DNA of 64,000 nucleotides from Pohlia nutans (lineage: Eukaryota; Streptophyta; Bryopsida; Bryales; Mniaceae), in NCBI GenBank assembly GCA_022496805.1, contig CM040088.1, forward strand, positions 32,060,452 to 32,124,451. The letters run 5' to 3'. Shown here piece after piece: positions 21,800-38,464 of this stretch; the stretch's first letter is position 1; each line of letters starts with the position of its first letter. The notes beneath the pieces are model-generated. The model made no database searches. It was given only the letters and a program-made list of their open reading frames with translations, and had not been told where the DNA came from. A program made the translations under genes and the position numbers.

Positions 21800-24700
21800 C
21801 TCTCTCTGTGTGTTGTATTGATATGTTGCAAATACAGACACAGAAATTAAAGCTCGTAGGCAGCGTGCGTGGTTGAGAGATCGAAGCCAAGAGACGACCT
21901 AGGGCTTGCCCGCACCGATCTCAAACACGAAAGGATGGAGGAATCCGGAACACATGATTGTCGAGAGAGAGTGAAGCGATTGATCGCTCAGAATTGGGGG
22001 TGCAAACGATCGAGCAAGATGGCATCTGACAACGTCCCCTTGGCACCCCCACTGATTCCAACAGTTGCTGTCCCTCTCCCTTCAGCCCAGTCTCCTAAGG
22101 TGGAATAGGCACCTAAAACCGCCCATTTAAGCTACGCCAATCACTTTATATAGAGTGGACCAGACTATTCTGAAGATCGACCAAAATTACATCACAGACA
22201 CAGAAGTGCTTGAAAATGGGCAACCACTTCAAAGTTGACACACACATATGACGTAAAGTAGAGTGGATTGATCCACATTAGTTTTGAACCCACACTGTGT
22301 AAGGTGAACAATGTATTGTGTTGAAATTTTTCAAAACTAGAGACAAGGCCGGGTAGGGACAATTCTACGTGTAAACGGCCCTAGGGCAAGCCCTATGGCC
22401 ACGCACATAGCATAATGGACCCTACATGGTTCTTTCTAGGATGTTAAAATTGGATAAAGGCGTATTTATGCATATTTCTATGGTGGTGTTTAAGGTAGTT
22501 TGACCTAATACCACCCCACTGACCTAATTTCGTTCAAATGTAGGCTTTACACTGATTTTAGAGGTAGAATGTGAAGCTAAAATACATGCCTTATTTTTGC
22601 ATGTATTGTCTCCATACATTCTTATTTTGGAATCAACGAGTATTCTATATTTGAGTAGAATTGAATCAACGGGTGGTATTGGGTAAGGTTATCTTCTATA
22701 AAGTTGTTTTTTTGTTGCTCCTCATTTCTATTGTTGCACATGCAACCAATTTTGCCAAATAAATTGTTATGTGGAAAGGACCAAATACGCCTTACATGAT
22801 TTTAATGAAAATCAAATTTAGACTATTTAAGCTAATAAACATATAAGATTCACAAACAAAAGTGAAAAAAATAATTTTTCCTCCATCAATTAAATTATGA
22901 TTAATATAAATATTGAAAATGAAATAGTTAGTCATACTTCATTTGTGCTATAAAGGTGGTGTTTTTCCCAACACAAAAAATAGGATGAATTGCATCCTAA
23001 ACGCCCCAATTTTGTCCAATTGTAAAAGCCTTCTGATTGAATGACAAATGGTTGGTTTTTGGTTCCTTAGGAATTACTAATGGTCAGATTTAGGTTCTTT
23101 GGGTGGTAGTTGCTAGGGATATCTTTAGGGCTAGAATGGGGGTTGGACACTTTTAGATGCCTCCACCTTATTAAGGCCCACTTTATACTTAGGATCTATT
23201 GTTGATCCAACCCAAAACTTTCAAATTTCAACCAATAGAATCGCTCAACATTAATCGATTGGGACTATACTAGAGTTCAATTCAATTTTTTCTTCATTCT
23301 AAGTGGCAGTATGCGTAACACAAATAACGCACCAAAATTTAAGCCTAATCAAATAATTGTCTCGAGGTTCATTCCAAAACTTGGCCCGAAATGTATCAAA
23401 CATTCATGGAATTGGGAGTTCAAGGGCTTTACACTTGAAGGCTCTTTTACTTAGAACAAGTAATTCTGAAATTGGACCGCCCTTGCTTGGATCCAAGGAT
23501 TTTCACACTTGAAGGCCGTCAATTACTTCAAACAAGTAATTGCACATTGGGTTGTCACTTGGATCCAATGGCTTTACACTTGCATAATTAAATTCCATTT
23601 TTTCTTGTCAATTGGGTTGCCTCCCAAATGGATCGATTTCCAAATGGATAAGGGCCCCAAATGCAAAGGTAGGAAGTGTTAAATGCGTCAAATTAAATGC
23701 TAATCCGGTTTTAGAAAAGGGTTTTGTATTTCATACTATTTTTCAACAAATTTTGTAAATGAAGGCCGCATTTAACACAATTTGATTCATGATTTTTGAA
23801 ATGTTACGGAATTAGTTATGAAGTTTGAAAGTTGGAGTGTTAAAAGTTCTAAATGCGTTCAAACTCTAAAGTGTTCACTATGAATACATTGAAGAATCCA
23901 ATATCTTGTTTTGTGTTAACAAATACTATTAAAATGGAAGCAAAATATGAACCTCCTATCTCTACCCCACTTCACAAAAATGTCCTAAGAATTTTTTACC
24001 CATTTATTCTTATAAATTTGAAGTCAAGAATACTATCATTGAAAGCACATAAAAAATATAAAACAAAACATGAAATAAACTCAAGAAAATCCGGATTTAA
24101 ACATTGGAAAACCAAAATACACCCCCTTTGTAGACATGTCATTTTTGAATGTTTTAGTGGTCACTACAAACCTAGTATATAGTTAAATGTTGAGTCCATA
24201 AATTTACATGATTTGATGTATCAAGAAAAATAGTTTATTCTAGTTATAATAAGTTTGTTCATTGCCGAGTTCATTGAATGTTTTTAACTTTTGGTTTGTA
24301 AACCTTTGAGTTGAATGATGAATTAGATTAGTAGGTTCTGGACTCGGTAAGTGGCAAGAGCAACCATATTATTGTAAATAGTTGAATCACAAGATTATTT
24401 TTCAAAAATCCAATTATTCTTGTTGGTTACCAAACATGGTTTTCATCAACAATATTAAGTTGGGATGCCCAATCAATTTTGGCTATAACTTCCCTCTTTC
24501 ATCTAAATGAACAATAACTATGACATACGGAATATAATTCAAGAGCAAACATTGAACGAAACATAACACCTCAATTAGACACTTGTTAGTGTAGACTCTG
24601 GAAGTTTCAACTAGATAAGTAGACTTTAGGCTTTGTGAATTAAGATGCATTCAAAGATAATGGCTTTTAGTGAAAGAAGAGGTCCACATGACAATCTAGG

Positions 24701-24810
24701 TGTAAAAATTGAAGTTTTTGAACATTAAACTTGATGGTTTAGATATAGACATTGATGTTTTCAAATGCTAAACTTGTTTCCTATCTTCTTTAGTTTGCAC
24801 AATGACATTA
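21800..24810. other. Intergenic, no gene recognised
   Basis: 21800-22110 is probably the promoter and 5' UTR of the SEX4-like gene; a + strand ORF there has no domain and is rejected. 22200-24800 is AT-rich with no supported coding sequence; long direct similarities within 23420-23660 (ACTTGAAGGC, CAAGTAATT units) hint at a small local tandem repeat. Confidence 0.4.
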
Positions 24811-24882
24811 GAGTTATCCTTAAAGTCATCTTTAAATTATTCAAACTCGTGTTTGAATAACATACCTTGTGTTTTGCTTTAA

Positions 24883-25437
24883 CCCCTAAAGGTGGAATTG
24901 ACAATTTGAGGAAAACCATTGTAAAGTATTGTTTGGAGGAATATTATGGAATTGATATACAAATGAAAGTTGTAGATTTTGGATTTTAGATTCCATTTGT
25001 ACGGTTCGATACACCAATACTATCACCAAAATTTTATTAAAAAATTTGAAAGTAAAAATTAAAAATTCCTTCTAAATTTGATTACAAACAAAATATTAAT
25101 AAATTTTGAGTAAAAAATGTTGAATCGGATTTGTAATGAGATACTCTTGACCTGGTGATTTTTGAAATTTGTGTGTTCTTTAAATCTATGACCTCATTTT
25201 TGCATGGCCACTTTTGAACTAAAATCAATGCAATTATGGCTTGGTCGAAATTTCACCTACTTATACATTTGTGATTTTAGAGAAGTATGTACTCTAATAA
25301 CACCAAATCCAACTATTGGATAGAACAACAACTTGATAAAGTATCTCTAAAAAATGTTTCATGGTGAAGAGGTTCATGAGGAAGGAGATATGGATGAAAA
25401 CGATCATCCATCAACCCCACAAGGGTCGGTTGGGCCT
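24883..25437. mobile_element. TTAA-type MITE, 580-bp family, 3'-damaged copy
   Basis: Begins CCCCTAAAGG after TTAA (24879-24882) and matches the copies at 7394 and 35131 until about 25345, after which the sequence diverges. It is followed by another TTAA (25438-25441) that leads into a second left end, CCCCTAAAGGACCGG, whose right end I could not find. Confidence 0.65.
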
Positions 25438-26453
25438 TTAACCCCTAAAGGACCGGAGCGTTTTTCCTCCAAAAACACTCCAATGTTGCCATTTTTACTC
25501 CCCCATGCAAATATTCCAAAAAAATGTCATTTTTTACCTTCTAATTGTATGATCTTGTCCTAAACTATTTGAAAAACATACACAACAAATTTCGTTGATT
25601 TTGACCGCACAGATTGCAAGATAATTGTGTTTGATGGAAAAAATCACCCCAACAAAACACATGCCCGAAAATTTCAGATGCATTTGACCGTGACTACATC
25701 AAAAATACCTCACTACTGAAACCTGTCGCACTTCACTTTCACATTCTATATGATGTTACTTAGTTGTGTACCAATTTTCGTTGCGTTTGGAGATGTTAAG
25801 GATGTTGAAGAACACCCTGCACTTGTTGGGGGTTCAAAAGTTCAAAAGAAACTCTTTGTTTTTGGAATTGCAATATTTTCAATTTTTGTTATTTAAATAT
25901 GAATCCGAGCGGTGAAACATAAGTACATTCCACCCTCTATAGAATGGCAAAAAAAAAATTGAAAAAAAAATAAATCTCCAAATTTTAGAAGACATATAAC
26001 ATGTTTTCTAAGAATTTTGGGGGTTAGGGTAGAGGAAGGGAATTGAAGTGCCACCTCACCCAACCCATTCCAATGATCATGACCCCACTAACTCTCAAGG
26101 TGGACTGCCATGTGGCAGTCTTTCATTGGACGATTTGTTTTATTTTTAAAATTATAATTTATAATTATAAAAATTGAATTTTTATTTTTAATTTTTAATT
26201 TTTAATTTAAAATGATAAGTTTCAATTTGAAATAATAAATTTTAATTTAAAATAATAACTTTTAATTATAAATTTTTAAATTATAAATTATAAAAATTAT
26301 AATTTTTAATTTTTTTTAATGAATGCGGAAAATGGGGTGGTCTCCTCTAGTTTTCCATGAGTTTAAAGACCACCAAGCTCTTACATACTTAATAATGAGA
26401 GACCACAAAGGCCTTCTATACCTTTAACAATTTGGAGTGAACAAATAAGAGTA

Positions 26454-26673
26454 AGGTCGAGCCACCTAAAACCGACCAGGTACCTAATGCCGATAATTTC
26501 TACACATGGCTTTCATTTTAGAACGCAAATCTAAATATGTCATAGAGCCTTTATTGTTTGTTGACCAAAACGATAAGCCATCTATGATCTACCTAGATGT
26601 GCGTTCTAAAATGAAAGCCATGTGTAGAAATTATCGGCATTAGGTACCTGGTCTGTATTAGGTGGCTCGACCT
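26454..26673. mobile_element. Perfectly bounded 220-bp MITE, AGGTCGAGCCACC ends
   Basis: Inverted ends AGGTCGAGCCACCTAA extend inward about 75 nt almost without mismatch. TA is duplicated (26452-26453, 26674-26675). The related unit at 53720-53745 reads AAGAGTATATTAAAG with no insertion, exactly the empty site predicted by removal of this element plus one TA. Confidence 0.9.
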
Positions 26674-27511
26674 TATATTAAAGCAAAACACATGGTATGT
26701 TATTCAAACAAAAGGTGACTTTTAAGGATAACTCTATTGTGTTGAATTGATTGTTGAGCAATCATTGGCTACTCCTGTTAATCACCTTACAATGTGATAA
26801 TCAGCACTCGAGGTTCTCAAAGTTTCTCTGCTAATGAATTCTGTGATTGGCCACGTTTTTTTCAGCGCCCATTCCTCAAGGTCTGAAACGCACTACAATG
26901 AAATGATGCATAATCAATTGAAACCCACGAGAAGCATGTGGCGAGGGTGCTGTCAACTAAAGCTTTTCGTCGGCCCGTCTGGACCAGCTCGGTATTCCCC
27001 CACCAAATGTCTAGGGCATATTCTTCTACCTGTTTCCTGTGGAGGGAATATGCTGAAGGTCCTGATTCCTATACAGCAGGTCTTCAATCTTCAGCCTCTT
27101 CCGTCTTCAATCTTCAGACTTACCAAAAAACGGTGCTCTTCAGGACGCTGAGTTTTCTACTGCACTAGAGACTCGTAGTACTCTCTGTATGCTCTACGAT
27201 AAGTACTGTACAGATTTCAAGAAAACTACTGTCAACCATACGGGTAAAAGAAATCCATACAGTGCCAACAGAGTACACTGGACCTAGAAATAAACCATAT
27301 TCCTGAGAACAAAGCTGGTTAATATCCCTCTTCCTGCAAGAATATCCAATAGACATGGCACCTGGACAAGCGATTCATTTGAACGTGAACAGAAAACCCG
27401 TGACGATATTGGAACGTGTCCGCAGTTGAAATTCAATACAAGTCATGTACAGGAACAATGCATCTATGTTACATATACAACTTCACTCAAGCAAATAGCT
27501 TGGGAACATAC

Positions 27512-30583
<3,072 letters not shown>

Positions 30584-31293
30584 AGGTTCTCCAACACGTC
30601 ACAATTCTCCTTCTCGTAACCCTAATTTCCCAAACAATCACACCATTCAGTTCAAATCCGCCATCTCCCGCGACTAACGACCTCCGCAAACCAATGGCGC
30701 TAACTCTGCCATTGCACCGGGACTGCCGTGAGTTACCTAAACCGAAAAAAAATGAAAAAACCACTGCAAATGCTTTAGAACAAGAACACCTCCAGAAGAT
30801 GCAATTCCTCACCTTACGCATTCAAAATAAGCTCAAATTACGCACCGTTTCTTGCATCGGCCGATTCGCGGGCCCAGGCAGGAGGATGGATTGAGTGCTA
30901 AAGCGATAATTCAATGGAAGGAAATTTGGTGAAGAATGAAGTGGAGCGCATTCCATTCACGCGACGGAGGAGTTTCCATCGGCCCGGCTGGCTCATCATG
31001 GTTGTTGTTCTGAAGGCTTGGATTCCACGTGGCTGGGTTTGATAGGGTGAGTTCGATTTTGGACCGATATTATCGCTTACGTGGAAAGTGCCACGGGGCA
31101 GTACCGGTAGTGAGTTACTATTTTACTAAGCTAAACCCCACTGCCGTTCATGAGTGTTCAGGCCGTCTTTGTACCGGGCTCCACACGCCTGGGACATCTC
31201 TGTCCTTGCGAGCTGTGCTTGAGGAAGGCTTTCCATGAAGAGCCTGAACCTGCATGTGTGACGCCTGAACCTGCAAGAAGGTTGATGCATTAA

Positions 31294-31862
31294 CCCCTAA
31301 ATGCCTAGAGCCCTCTCCAAATTCTGCAGTTTTGCAAATATGCATTATAAAATGCAACCTAGAGGGATATTTTGAACTTGATACATCAATAAAAGTTGTA
31401 CGTTATGAATTTCAGATTCTATCCATACGGTTAGATCTATGATTGCTATTACCAATAGTTTTGTATAAAATTTGAAACGTGAAATTCAAAATTATTTTGT
31501 AATTCAATTACGAATAAGATATTGACAATCTACGGATGAATTATTTTTTGATTGGTTGAAATGTAATACTGTAAGTGTAGTGATTTTTGGAGATTTTTTG
31601 GTTGCTTAATTTTATGAGTTGACTTTTTTTAGAGCACTTTTACATTGAAATCTTCAAAATTTTGGGTGAATCACTACAACATGAAATGAGGCATAAAAAT
31701 TTCACAAATCATCCCTTTTCTAATCGGATCACATATGCATGAAGCTAACTTCCCATAGAATCTACAGTAAAAATTCCACATTGCAAAAAGTGCATGACGG
31801 ATGAGAAACTATGGATGAAATCTGTACATCGCCCAAAAAATGGACACTTAGGCAGTTAGGGG
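31294..31862. mobile_element. TTAA-flanked MITE, 569-bp family, intact reference copy
   Basis: Begins CCCCTAAATGCC and ends GGCAGTTAGGGG with TTAA on both sides (31290-31293, 31863-31866). It is 569 bp. It contains the uninterrupted sequence TTTTGGTTGCTTAATTTTAT, the empty counterpart of the nested insertion at 50727-51303. It lies about 0.7 kb upstream of the CRL-like start codon. Confidence 0.88.
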
Positions 31863-32056
31863 TTAATAATCATTCAGATTGACATGCATGTGTTCTAGTC
31901 TTGCATTTCTGGTTTACAAGACCGGTAATAGTTTAAACTCTATTCATAAGGGCCTGCTATACCAAACATGTAATACTACATGGTAAAAGTATTAACGAAG
32001 AACTTTGAATTTTGGACAAAGATGCTCTACATGAAAAGCCGTCCTAAGAGGGTTGC

Positions 32057-33049
32057 ATAAGGTTCTTAAGCCTGTGTATTGCTTACCCCCCAATCTGGCC
32101 ATATTTTGTTAGGGAATAACTTAAGGGATTCGGGAATAGGGTGATTGCAAGCTACGGTCTACCAAATGGAGAGTGCAGCTTGTGCAGCTAAAGGCCGTGC
32201 AGCTCATGCACTAGCGTTGTAATGCGCACCTTTCAACTTTCAATTAGATCAAAAATTTCACCATCCTAAATAGGGTTTATGCTAATACTTTCACTTTAGC
32301 AATTGTTAAGTTAATTTCAAGACTTTGTGCTTTATTCCACAGCCTTTTTTGTTTTTTACCGAGTAGGGGTAATTAGAGCCTTTTTTACATAACATCCATA
32401 GCTAGGTTTTATGAAAAATGCATTTTATATCCCACCTCTGAAATTGGATCATTATTTCATTTTCAAAAAAAAAATTCAAAAAAAAATGTTTTAACTGCAC
32501 GAAAATCTTAAAAAACAAAAACATTATGAAACAATTAATTAAAAAATAAGTAAGCGTGATACCAAAAATAATAAAATATGGTAGCTTTGTACATACTTGT
32601 GTTATGTTCCTATAAATTTGTGAAGTTCAAATTTGACCCCCTTCTAGCATTTCCCATAAAATAGGTGCACTTTTGACAAGCGACACACTACCAAATCCAA
32701 GTAGAAATGCTTAATTTGGATAGAGAGATTGAAATTTTGCAAACTTTTTTGTGGTAGACATCCAAACTTTGGTATTCTAGAAAGAATGCAATTTGTTTCG
32801 TCACAAAATTCCATCCCAATATTTATTGATGATTTTCCAAAGATTGAAAAAGTGCAGCAATGTTTACACGCTTCTTGCCAATGATAGTACATTAACTCCA
32901 TGCTCCCTGACACTTTTCGGATTTTTTATAAAAGAAAATTGTAGAATCCTGATGATTTCCGGATTTTTTATTAAAAAATGTACTATAGTCCCACATATTG
33001 AGGAGGGTGTGATCCCCCAACTACTTAAGACTTGGCTTAAGAACCTTAT
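32057..33049. mobile_element. Possible ~1 kb TIR element
   Basis: Left ATAAGGTTCTTAAGCC and right GGCTTAAGAACCTTAT are perfect inverted 16-mers about 1 kb apart; both are followed inward by short A/T-rich stretches and a run of C or G (CCCCCCAAT against ATCCCCCAA inverse). No target duplication was resolved and no coding sequence is supported inside. Confidence 0.45.
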
Positions 33050-35126
33050 GGAGGTTTCTTTTTCTTATTTTATAATTTTGTTTTTATTTTTTGGGTTTGA
33101 ATTGGCTGCACATTTTAATCCATTAGGGGCGTCAAAGTTCATGACTTCTCTTCAAAAAGAGGAGGAAATTCAGAAACGAGACTCAAATTTCACGGTTAGG
33201 ACTACTACAATTGCCTACAATTGTTGGTTTAAAATTGCAGTGGGCCTTAATTAAAAAAATAATACTAAAATTTCTACCAAAGGCTCGCACTCTCACACCC
33301 CTATTGAGGAGCAGAAAACATCATGTGAGATGAAGGTAGATATTGGAATGATCAATCGCCCGCTCCTTTACAACACCAACTAATGTATTGTACATTTGAA
33401 TGTGTAATTAGTGTGAACTACAATCTATCCATGCCCTTTGGGACATATTAGATAGATGAACTACCCTCAACATACTCTTCATTCACGACGGTGTTTGTTA
33501 CTATTATTATTATTGAACACAATATTTTAATACCACTATATTATTTTAGTTGTTGCCTTATATTGATGGACTAGCAATTATTACAAGCCTACCAAAACTT
33601 GTGATCCTTCTCACCTTTGTAATTTACATTGATTTTGCCAATTTTGAGGTGACATCATTAATATATCATACCAAATAGAATGAAGAATGTGATGACGTTT
33701 CTTATATTGTATGGCTGGAAAAAAATCTTTGTAATTTGAAAACTTTGCAACTCATAATATTGTGACTTTAAATATGGATTTTATCGTAGAAACAATAAAT
33801 TATTAAATTACAATGCATTGAGCAACACTAATTAAACCCAAAAAAGCTTTAAACACATAATATGAAGTCATGTATAACATACTAAAATTTGAGGTAAAAA
33901 AATAAACAACTTGTGATATGTATTTTTATAATTGGAAATGTACATGGAGTCAATTTTTTAGGACATTTTTAAATTAATTATATCTCTACTGAAACATAAT
34001 TATATTTATGTTGATGACAATGTTTCGTTCCATTAAGATCAGTGACATAAAAATTATGTGGAGTCTTATTTTTAGAGCAATTATAAATATTTCCTAAAAA
34101 TAATTCTTAAAGTTTTTTTTTGAACTCAAACTTTCATGATTTAAACTCGGATTTAAAGTAAAAATATATATTTGGTTTAGATTACTTGCTTCAACATTTT
34201 CACTATTAGGATTGCAATGCTTCAATCCTATTGAAGGTAATAGAAGATTGCATAAGGCACATACACAAACACAAGGAATGTGTAGAAAGAGATAATTTTT
34301 ACTCAAGAGCTTCTCTTCTTATGAGGTGTACACTAGGCATTAGGAGAGATATGGGGCCTCAAGAAGGCCCCTTTCCTTTGTCAAATTGTTGATCAGCAGT
34401 AAACCAAAAACAACCAATCAAATATATATATATATGATTATATATATATATATATATATATGATTATATATATATATATGATTATATATATATATATATA
34501 TAATCATTTTTTTTTGAAATACAAAATAAAAAATAAAAAATCGCAATCTAACGTGCTAGATGGTTGTCCACATCAGACAACAATTTTTTTAATTTATTTT
34601 TATTTTTTCATATTTTTGTTTTTAAAATTTAAAAAAAAAATCCCAGCTAGCTGAATTCAACTGATCCAAACTGGGGGACTTCTTGAGGCCCGATATCTCT
34701 CATAATGAGGTGTGCATGACAACCTATGTGGGATAACCCACCACTAAAGGCCTTTAAGATCAGCCCATACCCTCACCCCTCTGCCACACATCATTTATTT
34801 TCACCCAAACCCTTTTGGCTTTTAGCAACACTACCTTACATCATCAACTTCAGCAAATCCTATGGTAGAAGTCGAGAGTAGAAGTATCAACAATTTGGTT
34901 TTTGGAAAAGTTCTTCATTTCATTTTGTACCTCCTTCAATTTGACAATTTTTTAAAGAATGAAGGTCATGTACATTTTATTTTTTATTTTTTCTTTAAGT
35001 TTTCCCAGAGATTTTTTTTTTAGTTTTTTTGGCAAAATTTCAATTCGATTCTTGAACATAATCTAAGAATAAATAAAAATTAGAAATAACAAATCTTCAC
35101 TTCAAATGTTGACACCTTAGAATCTA
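33050..35126. other. AT-rich intergenic DNA with (TA)n
   Basis: No gene recognised. A (TA)n tract broken by ATGATTA units lies at about 34422-34502. Flanking sequence contains poly-T and poly-A runs. Two copies of a phrase containing GGCCTCAAGAAG and its approximate inverse at 34350-34365 and 34675-34690 suggest a further small inverted-repeat unit around the TA tract. Confidence 0.4.
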
Positions 35127-35130
35127 TTGA

Positions 35131-35712
35131 CCCCTAACATACCAAGGTGTCTCTGGAATTGATGATTGGAGAAAAATCATCATAAAGTACTATCTAGAAG
35201 AATATTTTGGAATTGATATACAAATGAAAGTTCTAGATTTTGAATTTTAGATTCCATCCGTACGGTTCGATTCACCAATACTACCACCAATATTTTATTA
35301 TAAAATTTGAAAGTTAAAACTAAAAATTCCTTCTAAATTTGATTACAAACAAAATTTTAACAAATTTTGAGTAAAATTTGTTGAAATGAATTTGAAATGC
35401 AATACTCTTAGACGTGGTGATTCTATGAAATTTTGTGTTCCTTAAATCTATGACCTCGTTTTTGCAAGGCCACTTTTGAACTACAATCAATGCAATTTTG
35501 GCTTGGTCAACAACTTGACATACTTCTACATTTGTAATTTTAGAAAAATATGTACTCAAGTATCTCTAAATCCAATCCTTAGATAGAACAACAACTTGGT
35601 GAAGTATCTCCAAAAAATTGAATGACTTTCATCCAAGCATTGATGAGAACATAGAATGTATGAGCTTGAATATGTTAGTCATCCAAAAAGTGAACACTCT
35701 AACGTTTAGGGG
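35131..35712. mobile_element. TTAA-type MITE, 580-bp family, copy 3
   Basis: Begins CCCCTAACAT after TTGA (decayed TTAA, 35127-35130) and ends AACGTTTAGGGG followed by TTAA (35713-35716). 582 bp. Aligns throughout with 7394-7973, including the subterminal ATCCAAGCATTGATGAGAAC segment. Confidence 0.78.
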
Positions 35713-36341
35713 TTAAGTCACAATTTTGATTCTCTTTTTCCATATATACTCATGGTAGTCTAGTGCGAGATCTTAAAGTTTGAGATGAAACAAAAACTTT
35801 TTTTTTGGCTAATGCATTAGAAATTACATTTGGAGTGGTTTTTATAGAATGTAGTCATAGAACATTAGATATTAAGGGTAGTCATGCTCTTAATTCTTTA
35901 ATGCAGTACTTGTTATTGATGTGTTGGATCAAGTGTTATGAAAGAAGACCAAAAGTATAAGAATTGAAATCAATGGCTTTTTGTATACATAAAATAGAAA
36001 TTAACCTTTATATTCAAAGTAGTATTGTCCTAAATCTCCTTCAATGTGCAAGGATAACCATCATCCTAAGCTAACCCTTAGATTCAATCCTAACAATCAA
36101 ATCATTGAAGAAGAAATAAAAAAGAAGAGGTTTCAAGCATAGGTACAAATAATAAACGGAAAGGTAGATATCTCACAAGCATTGAATGTGAAGTGAAAGA
36201 AAAATTCAAGTAATTTATAAGCTATATTAATTGAAAAGCTTCGATTACTTGTGCTAGCTTTTTTCAGAGGAATTTATAAGTTTGCTCGAGCATTGTCAAG
36301 TGATTTATAAGCTAGCACAAGTAATTATAAGCTATATCAAA

Positions 36342-36712
36342 GAAAAATATGAACTACCTTCTTTATATTTGAATTCTCCAGAGCTAATTTGTATGTCAAG
36401 CCTCCATTCTCAAGTTTTTTTTCAAGGTTGTCAAGTCAAGCTTCCATCCTCAAAGTTTTTTTCAAGGTTGTCAAATCAATGCAAAAATATCCAATACAAT
36501 CATAAAAATAATCGAAAAAATGTAATCAAAAAACATGAACAACCTTCTTTATATTTGAAGTCTCCAAAACTAATTTGTATGTCAAACCTCTATCCTCAAG
36601 TTTTTTTCAAGGTTGTCAAGTCAAGCCTTCATCCTCCAGTATTTTTCAAGGTTGTCAAATCAATGCCAAAATATCAAATATAATCATAAACAATCTAACA
36701 AATATATATCAT
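36342..36712. repeat. Two-copy tandem duplication, period ~186 bp
   Basis: The segment starting near 36342 (ACCTTCTTTATATTTGAA) repeats from about 36528 with many substitutions. Each unit contains two copies of a shorter motif, TTTTTTTCAAGGTTGTCAA. The ORF across it is a by-product of the repeat; no protein family is recognised. Confidence 0.7.
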
Positions 36713-37254
36713 AAACAACAAAATATCAAATAAATTACTTGGGTACAATATAAAATAATGACTTTCTATATAAATATTTTTAAAAGATTGTATTCAATAG
36801 ATAGGAGCTCTGGTCCTCTTTGGAGACCGGCATGAATAATAGGTATGCTTGTCTTGACAATGAGTCAGTGCCCATCGGACAAAGAGCCATTGATGGCCGG
36901 AAGACTACTCCTTGTGTTCAACATCTAATGATGAATGATAAAAAAAACGTTTTATTGACTAATGTTGACTAGAATAGATTGTTGTTGCAAAAACTACAAA
37001 AGCCCAACCCATGTTTAAATCCCATATTTTGACTTTTTATCCTATTTAATTAAATAATAATGAAAAAAAGACAGAAATAGTTTAAAATTCTATTTTATGA
37101 ACCAAATATTGTCAAATCACTGGTTTCCCAATCACCACTGCTTAATAGCTGGTCATCACATATTAAATCAAAAAATAAATATTGAAAATTCATATCGTTG
37201 TCATTGTGGTGCTCTGATCTGCCTCTACATACTTGTGCTTTTGTGATCTAGTTG

Positions 37255-37740
37255 TGAGCTTCAAAAGCAAAAGAGTCTAGCGATCGGTTTTGGTTGAATT
37301 CAGGAGATGGCCCATTCACACCAAGAAGCTCCAGCACTTGCGTTGCATTCCTGAAATTCTGCAAGGTAAATTTCGAAAACAATATACAATTTCTTGTGGT
37401 GTCAAAGCCTTGTCTCTTCCTACTTTGGTAAACGCATATGCGTTGATGGAGCGCAGATTTCTTGCCGCTCCCAAAATGCGTTGGAGCAGCTTCTTGCATG
37501 CGTCAGGTTAAAAATAAATAAATTACAGGAGCACACTGTAGCTACCAAAAACTTACTTGATGAACGTAGATTCTCTGCTGCACTCGCGTTGGGTGACTGG
37601 TGTGTGAATGGGCCATGAGCAAAACGATGTTGCATTGGCTGCTTGTTGAGATTTAATCTGTTTTGAGACTGAGGTGGAACAGTCAATTGGTTGAAGGATG
37701 GTGCTCTTCAAAGTTGTGAAGCAAGACAGTTTTAGCAAGT
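37255..37740. other. Gene-like segment of unknown identity
   Basis: This stretch is less AT-rich than its surroundings and is open in several frames on the - strand; one reads NFRNATQVLELLGVNGPSPE to a stop near 37248, another NRLNLNKQPMQHRFAHGPFT. A GGCCCATTCACACC motif occurs at 37310 and inverted at 37599. I do not recognise a family and the joins between frames are unclear. It may be a decayed gene fragment. Confidence 0.25.
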
Positions 37741-38204
37741 TAGAAAATGCTCTCTCATTCCACTAGTATGTGTGTATTATCGGTCCAACAGGTGGCCCCC
37801 AGTACCGTAAACTACGTCCACCCCCTGCCTTCATCAATCTTTGATTCATTATGTATTGCTCGCCCATTTATGAGATTCGGCAGGAATTCTATTGACAACC
37901 CATTGTTGAAATTCTGAAAGTTTCAATGCATTGGTTGTATCTCGATTTTTAACTTTATGAAATTTTACTTGTAGTCAGCCTTCATCATAGATAGATAGAA
38001 AGCAGGGCCCTGGTGGGGCCGGCGTGAATGAAGTGTCTGTTCGTAATGTTAATGAAATAGTGTCCACAGGACAAAAGATCATTGGTACAAAACTACTCTT
38101 TCCTTTCAAAAATAGACACTCTCGTGACCAGAACTTGATAAAAGTAACCAGGGAGTTGAGCTGGAAAGTGGTTTTTAGAGTATAAATGGAGTGAGGGTGC
38201 GGTG

Positions 38205-38430
38205 TTTAATTTGGTCGCCAAGTCATGAGGCTTGTGGTTGGTTTGTGAAGGGTGCCTATATTACTATCATGTGGTCCCGGTTCGATTCCCTTTGGATCTG
38301 TCTGAGCAGTGATGTGATAGACATGACTTGGTACTGTTAGTGAATTATCATATGTATGAAATTTGTAGCAACCAACTGGCCCCCTCCTACTTACCTGAGA
38401 CAAGTGCTTGTTCTAAGCTAACTAAAATAG
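38205..38430 (+). mobile_element. Possible tRNA-derived SINE
   Basis: A perfect polymerase III B-box match, GGTTCGATTCC, lies at 38279-38289, preceded about 60 nt upstream by an A-box-like TCGCCAAGTCATGAGG (38215-38230). No cloverleaf can be drawn, so it is not a tRNA gene. The unit abuts the 3' end of the non-LTR relic on the other strand. Boundaries are approximate. Confidence 0.4.
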
Positions 38431-38464
38431 TAGTTGTTACCACTACCCCTTTTTATGGTATTAT

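Larger units (their letters stand above)
24811..26734. mobile_element. GAGTTATCC-ended element interrupted by nested MITEs
   Basis: Left arm GAGTTATCCTTAAAGTC and right arm GACTTTTAAGGATAACTC are inverted, with TA outside both (24809-24810, 26735-26736); the arms stay similar for about 70 nt (GAATAACATACC and TGTGTTTTGCTTTAA segments). Between the arms lie a TTAA-type MITE starting at 24883, another TTAA-type left end at 25442 and a TA-flanked MITE at 26454-26673. The extreme A/T homopolymer stretch at 26140-26320 also lies here. A partial relative at about 53650-53790 preserves the right half without the 26454 insertion. Confidence 0.6.

Noticed and set aside
21869..22108. + strand ORF upstream of the SEX4-like gene
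   Set aside because: No domain, no splice context, and it lies in the expected 5' flank of the - strand gene.
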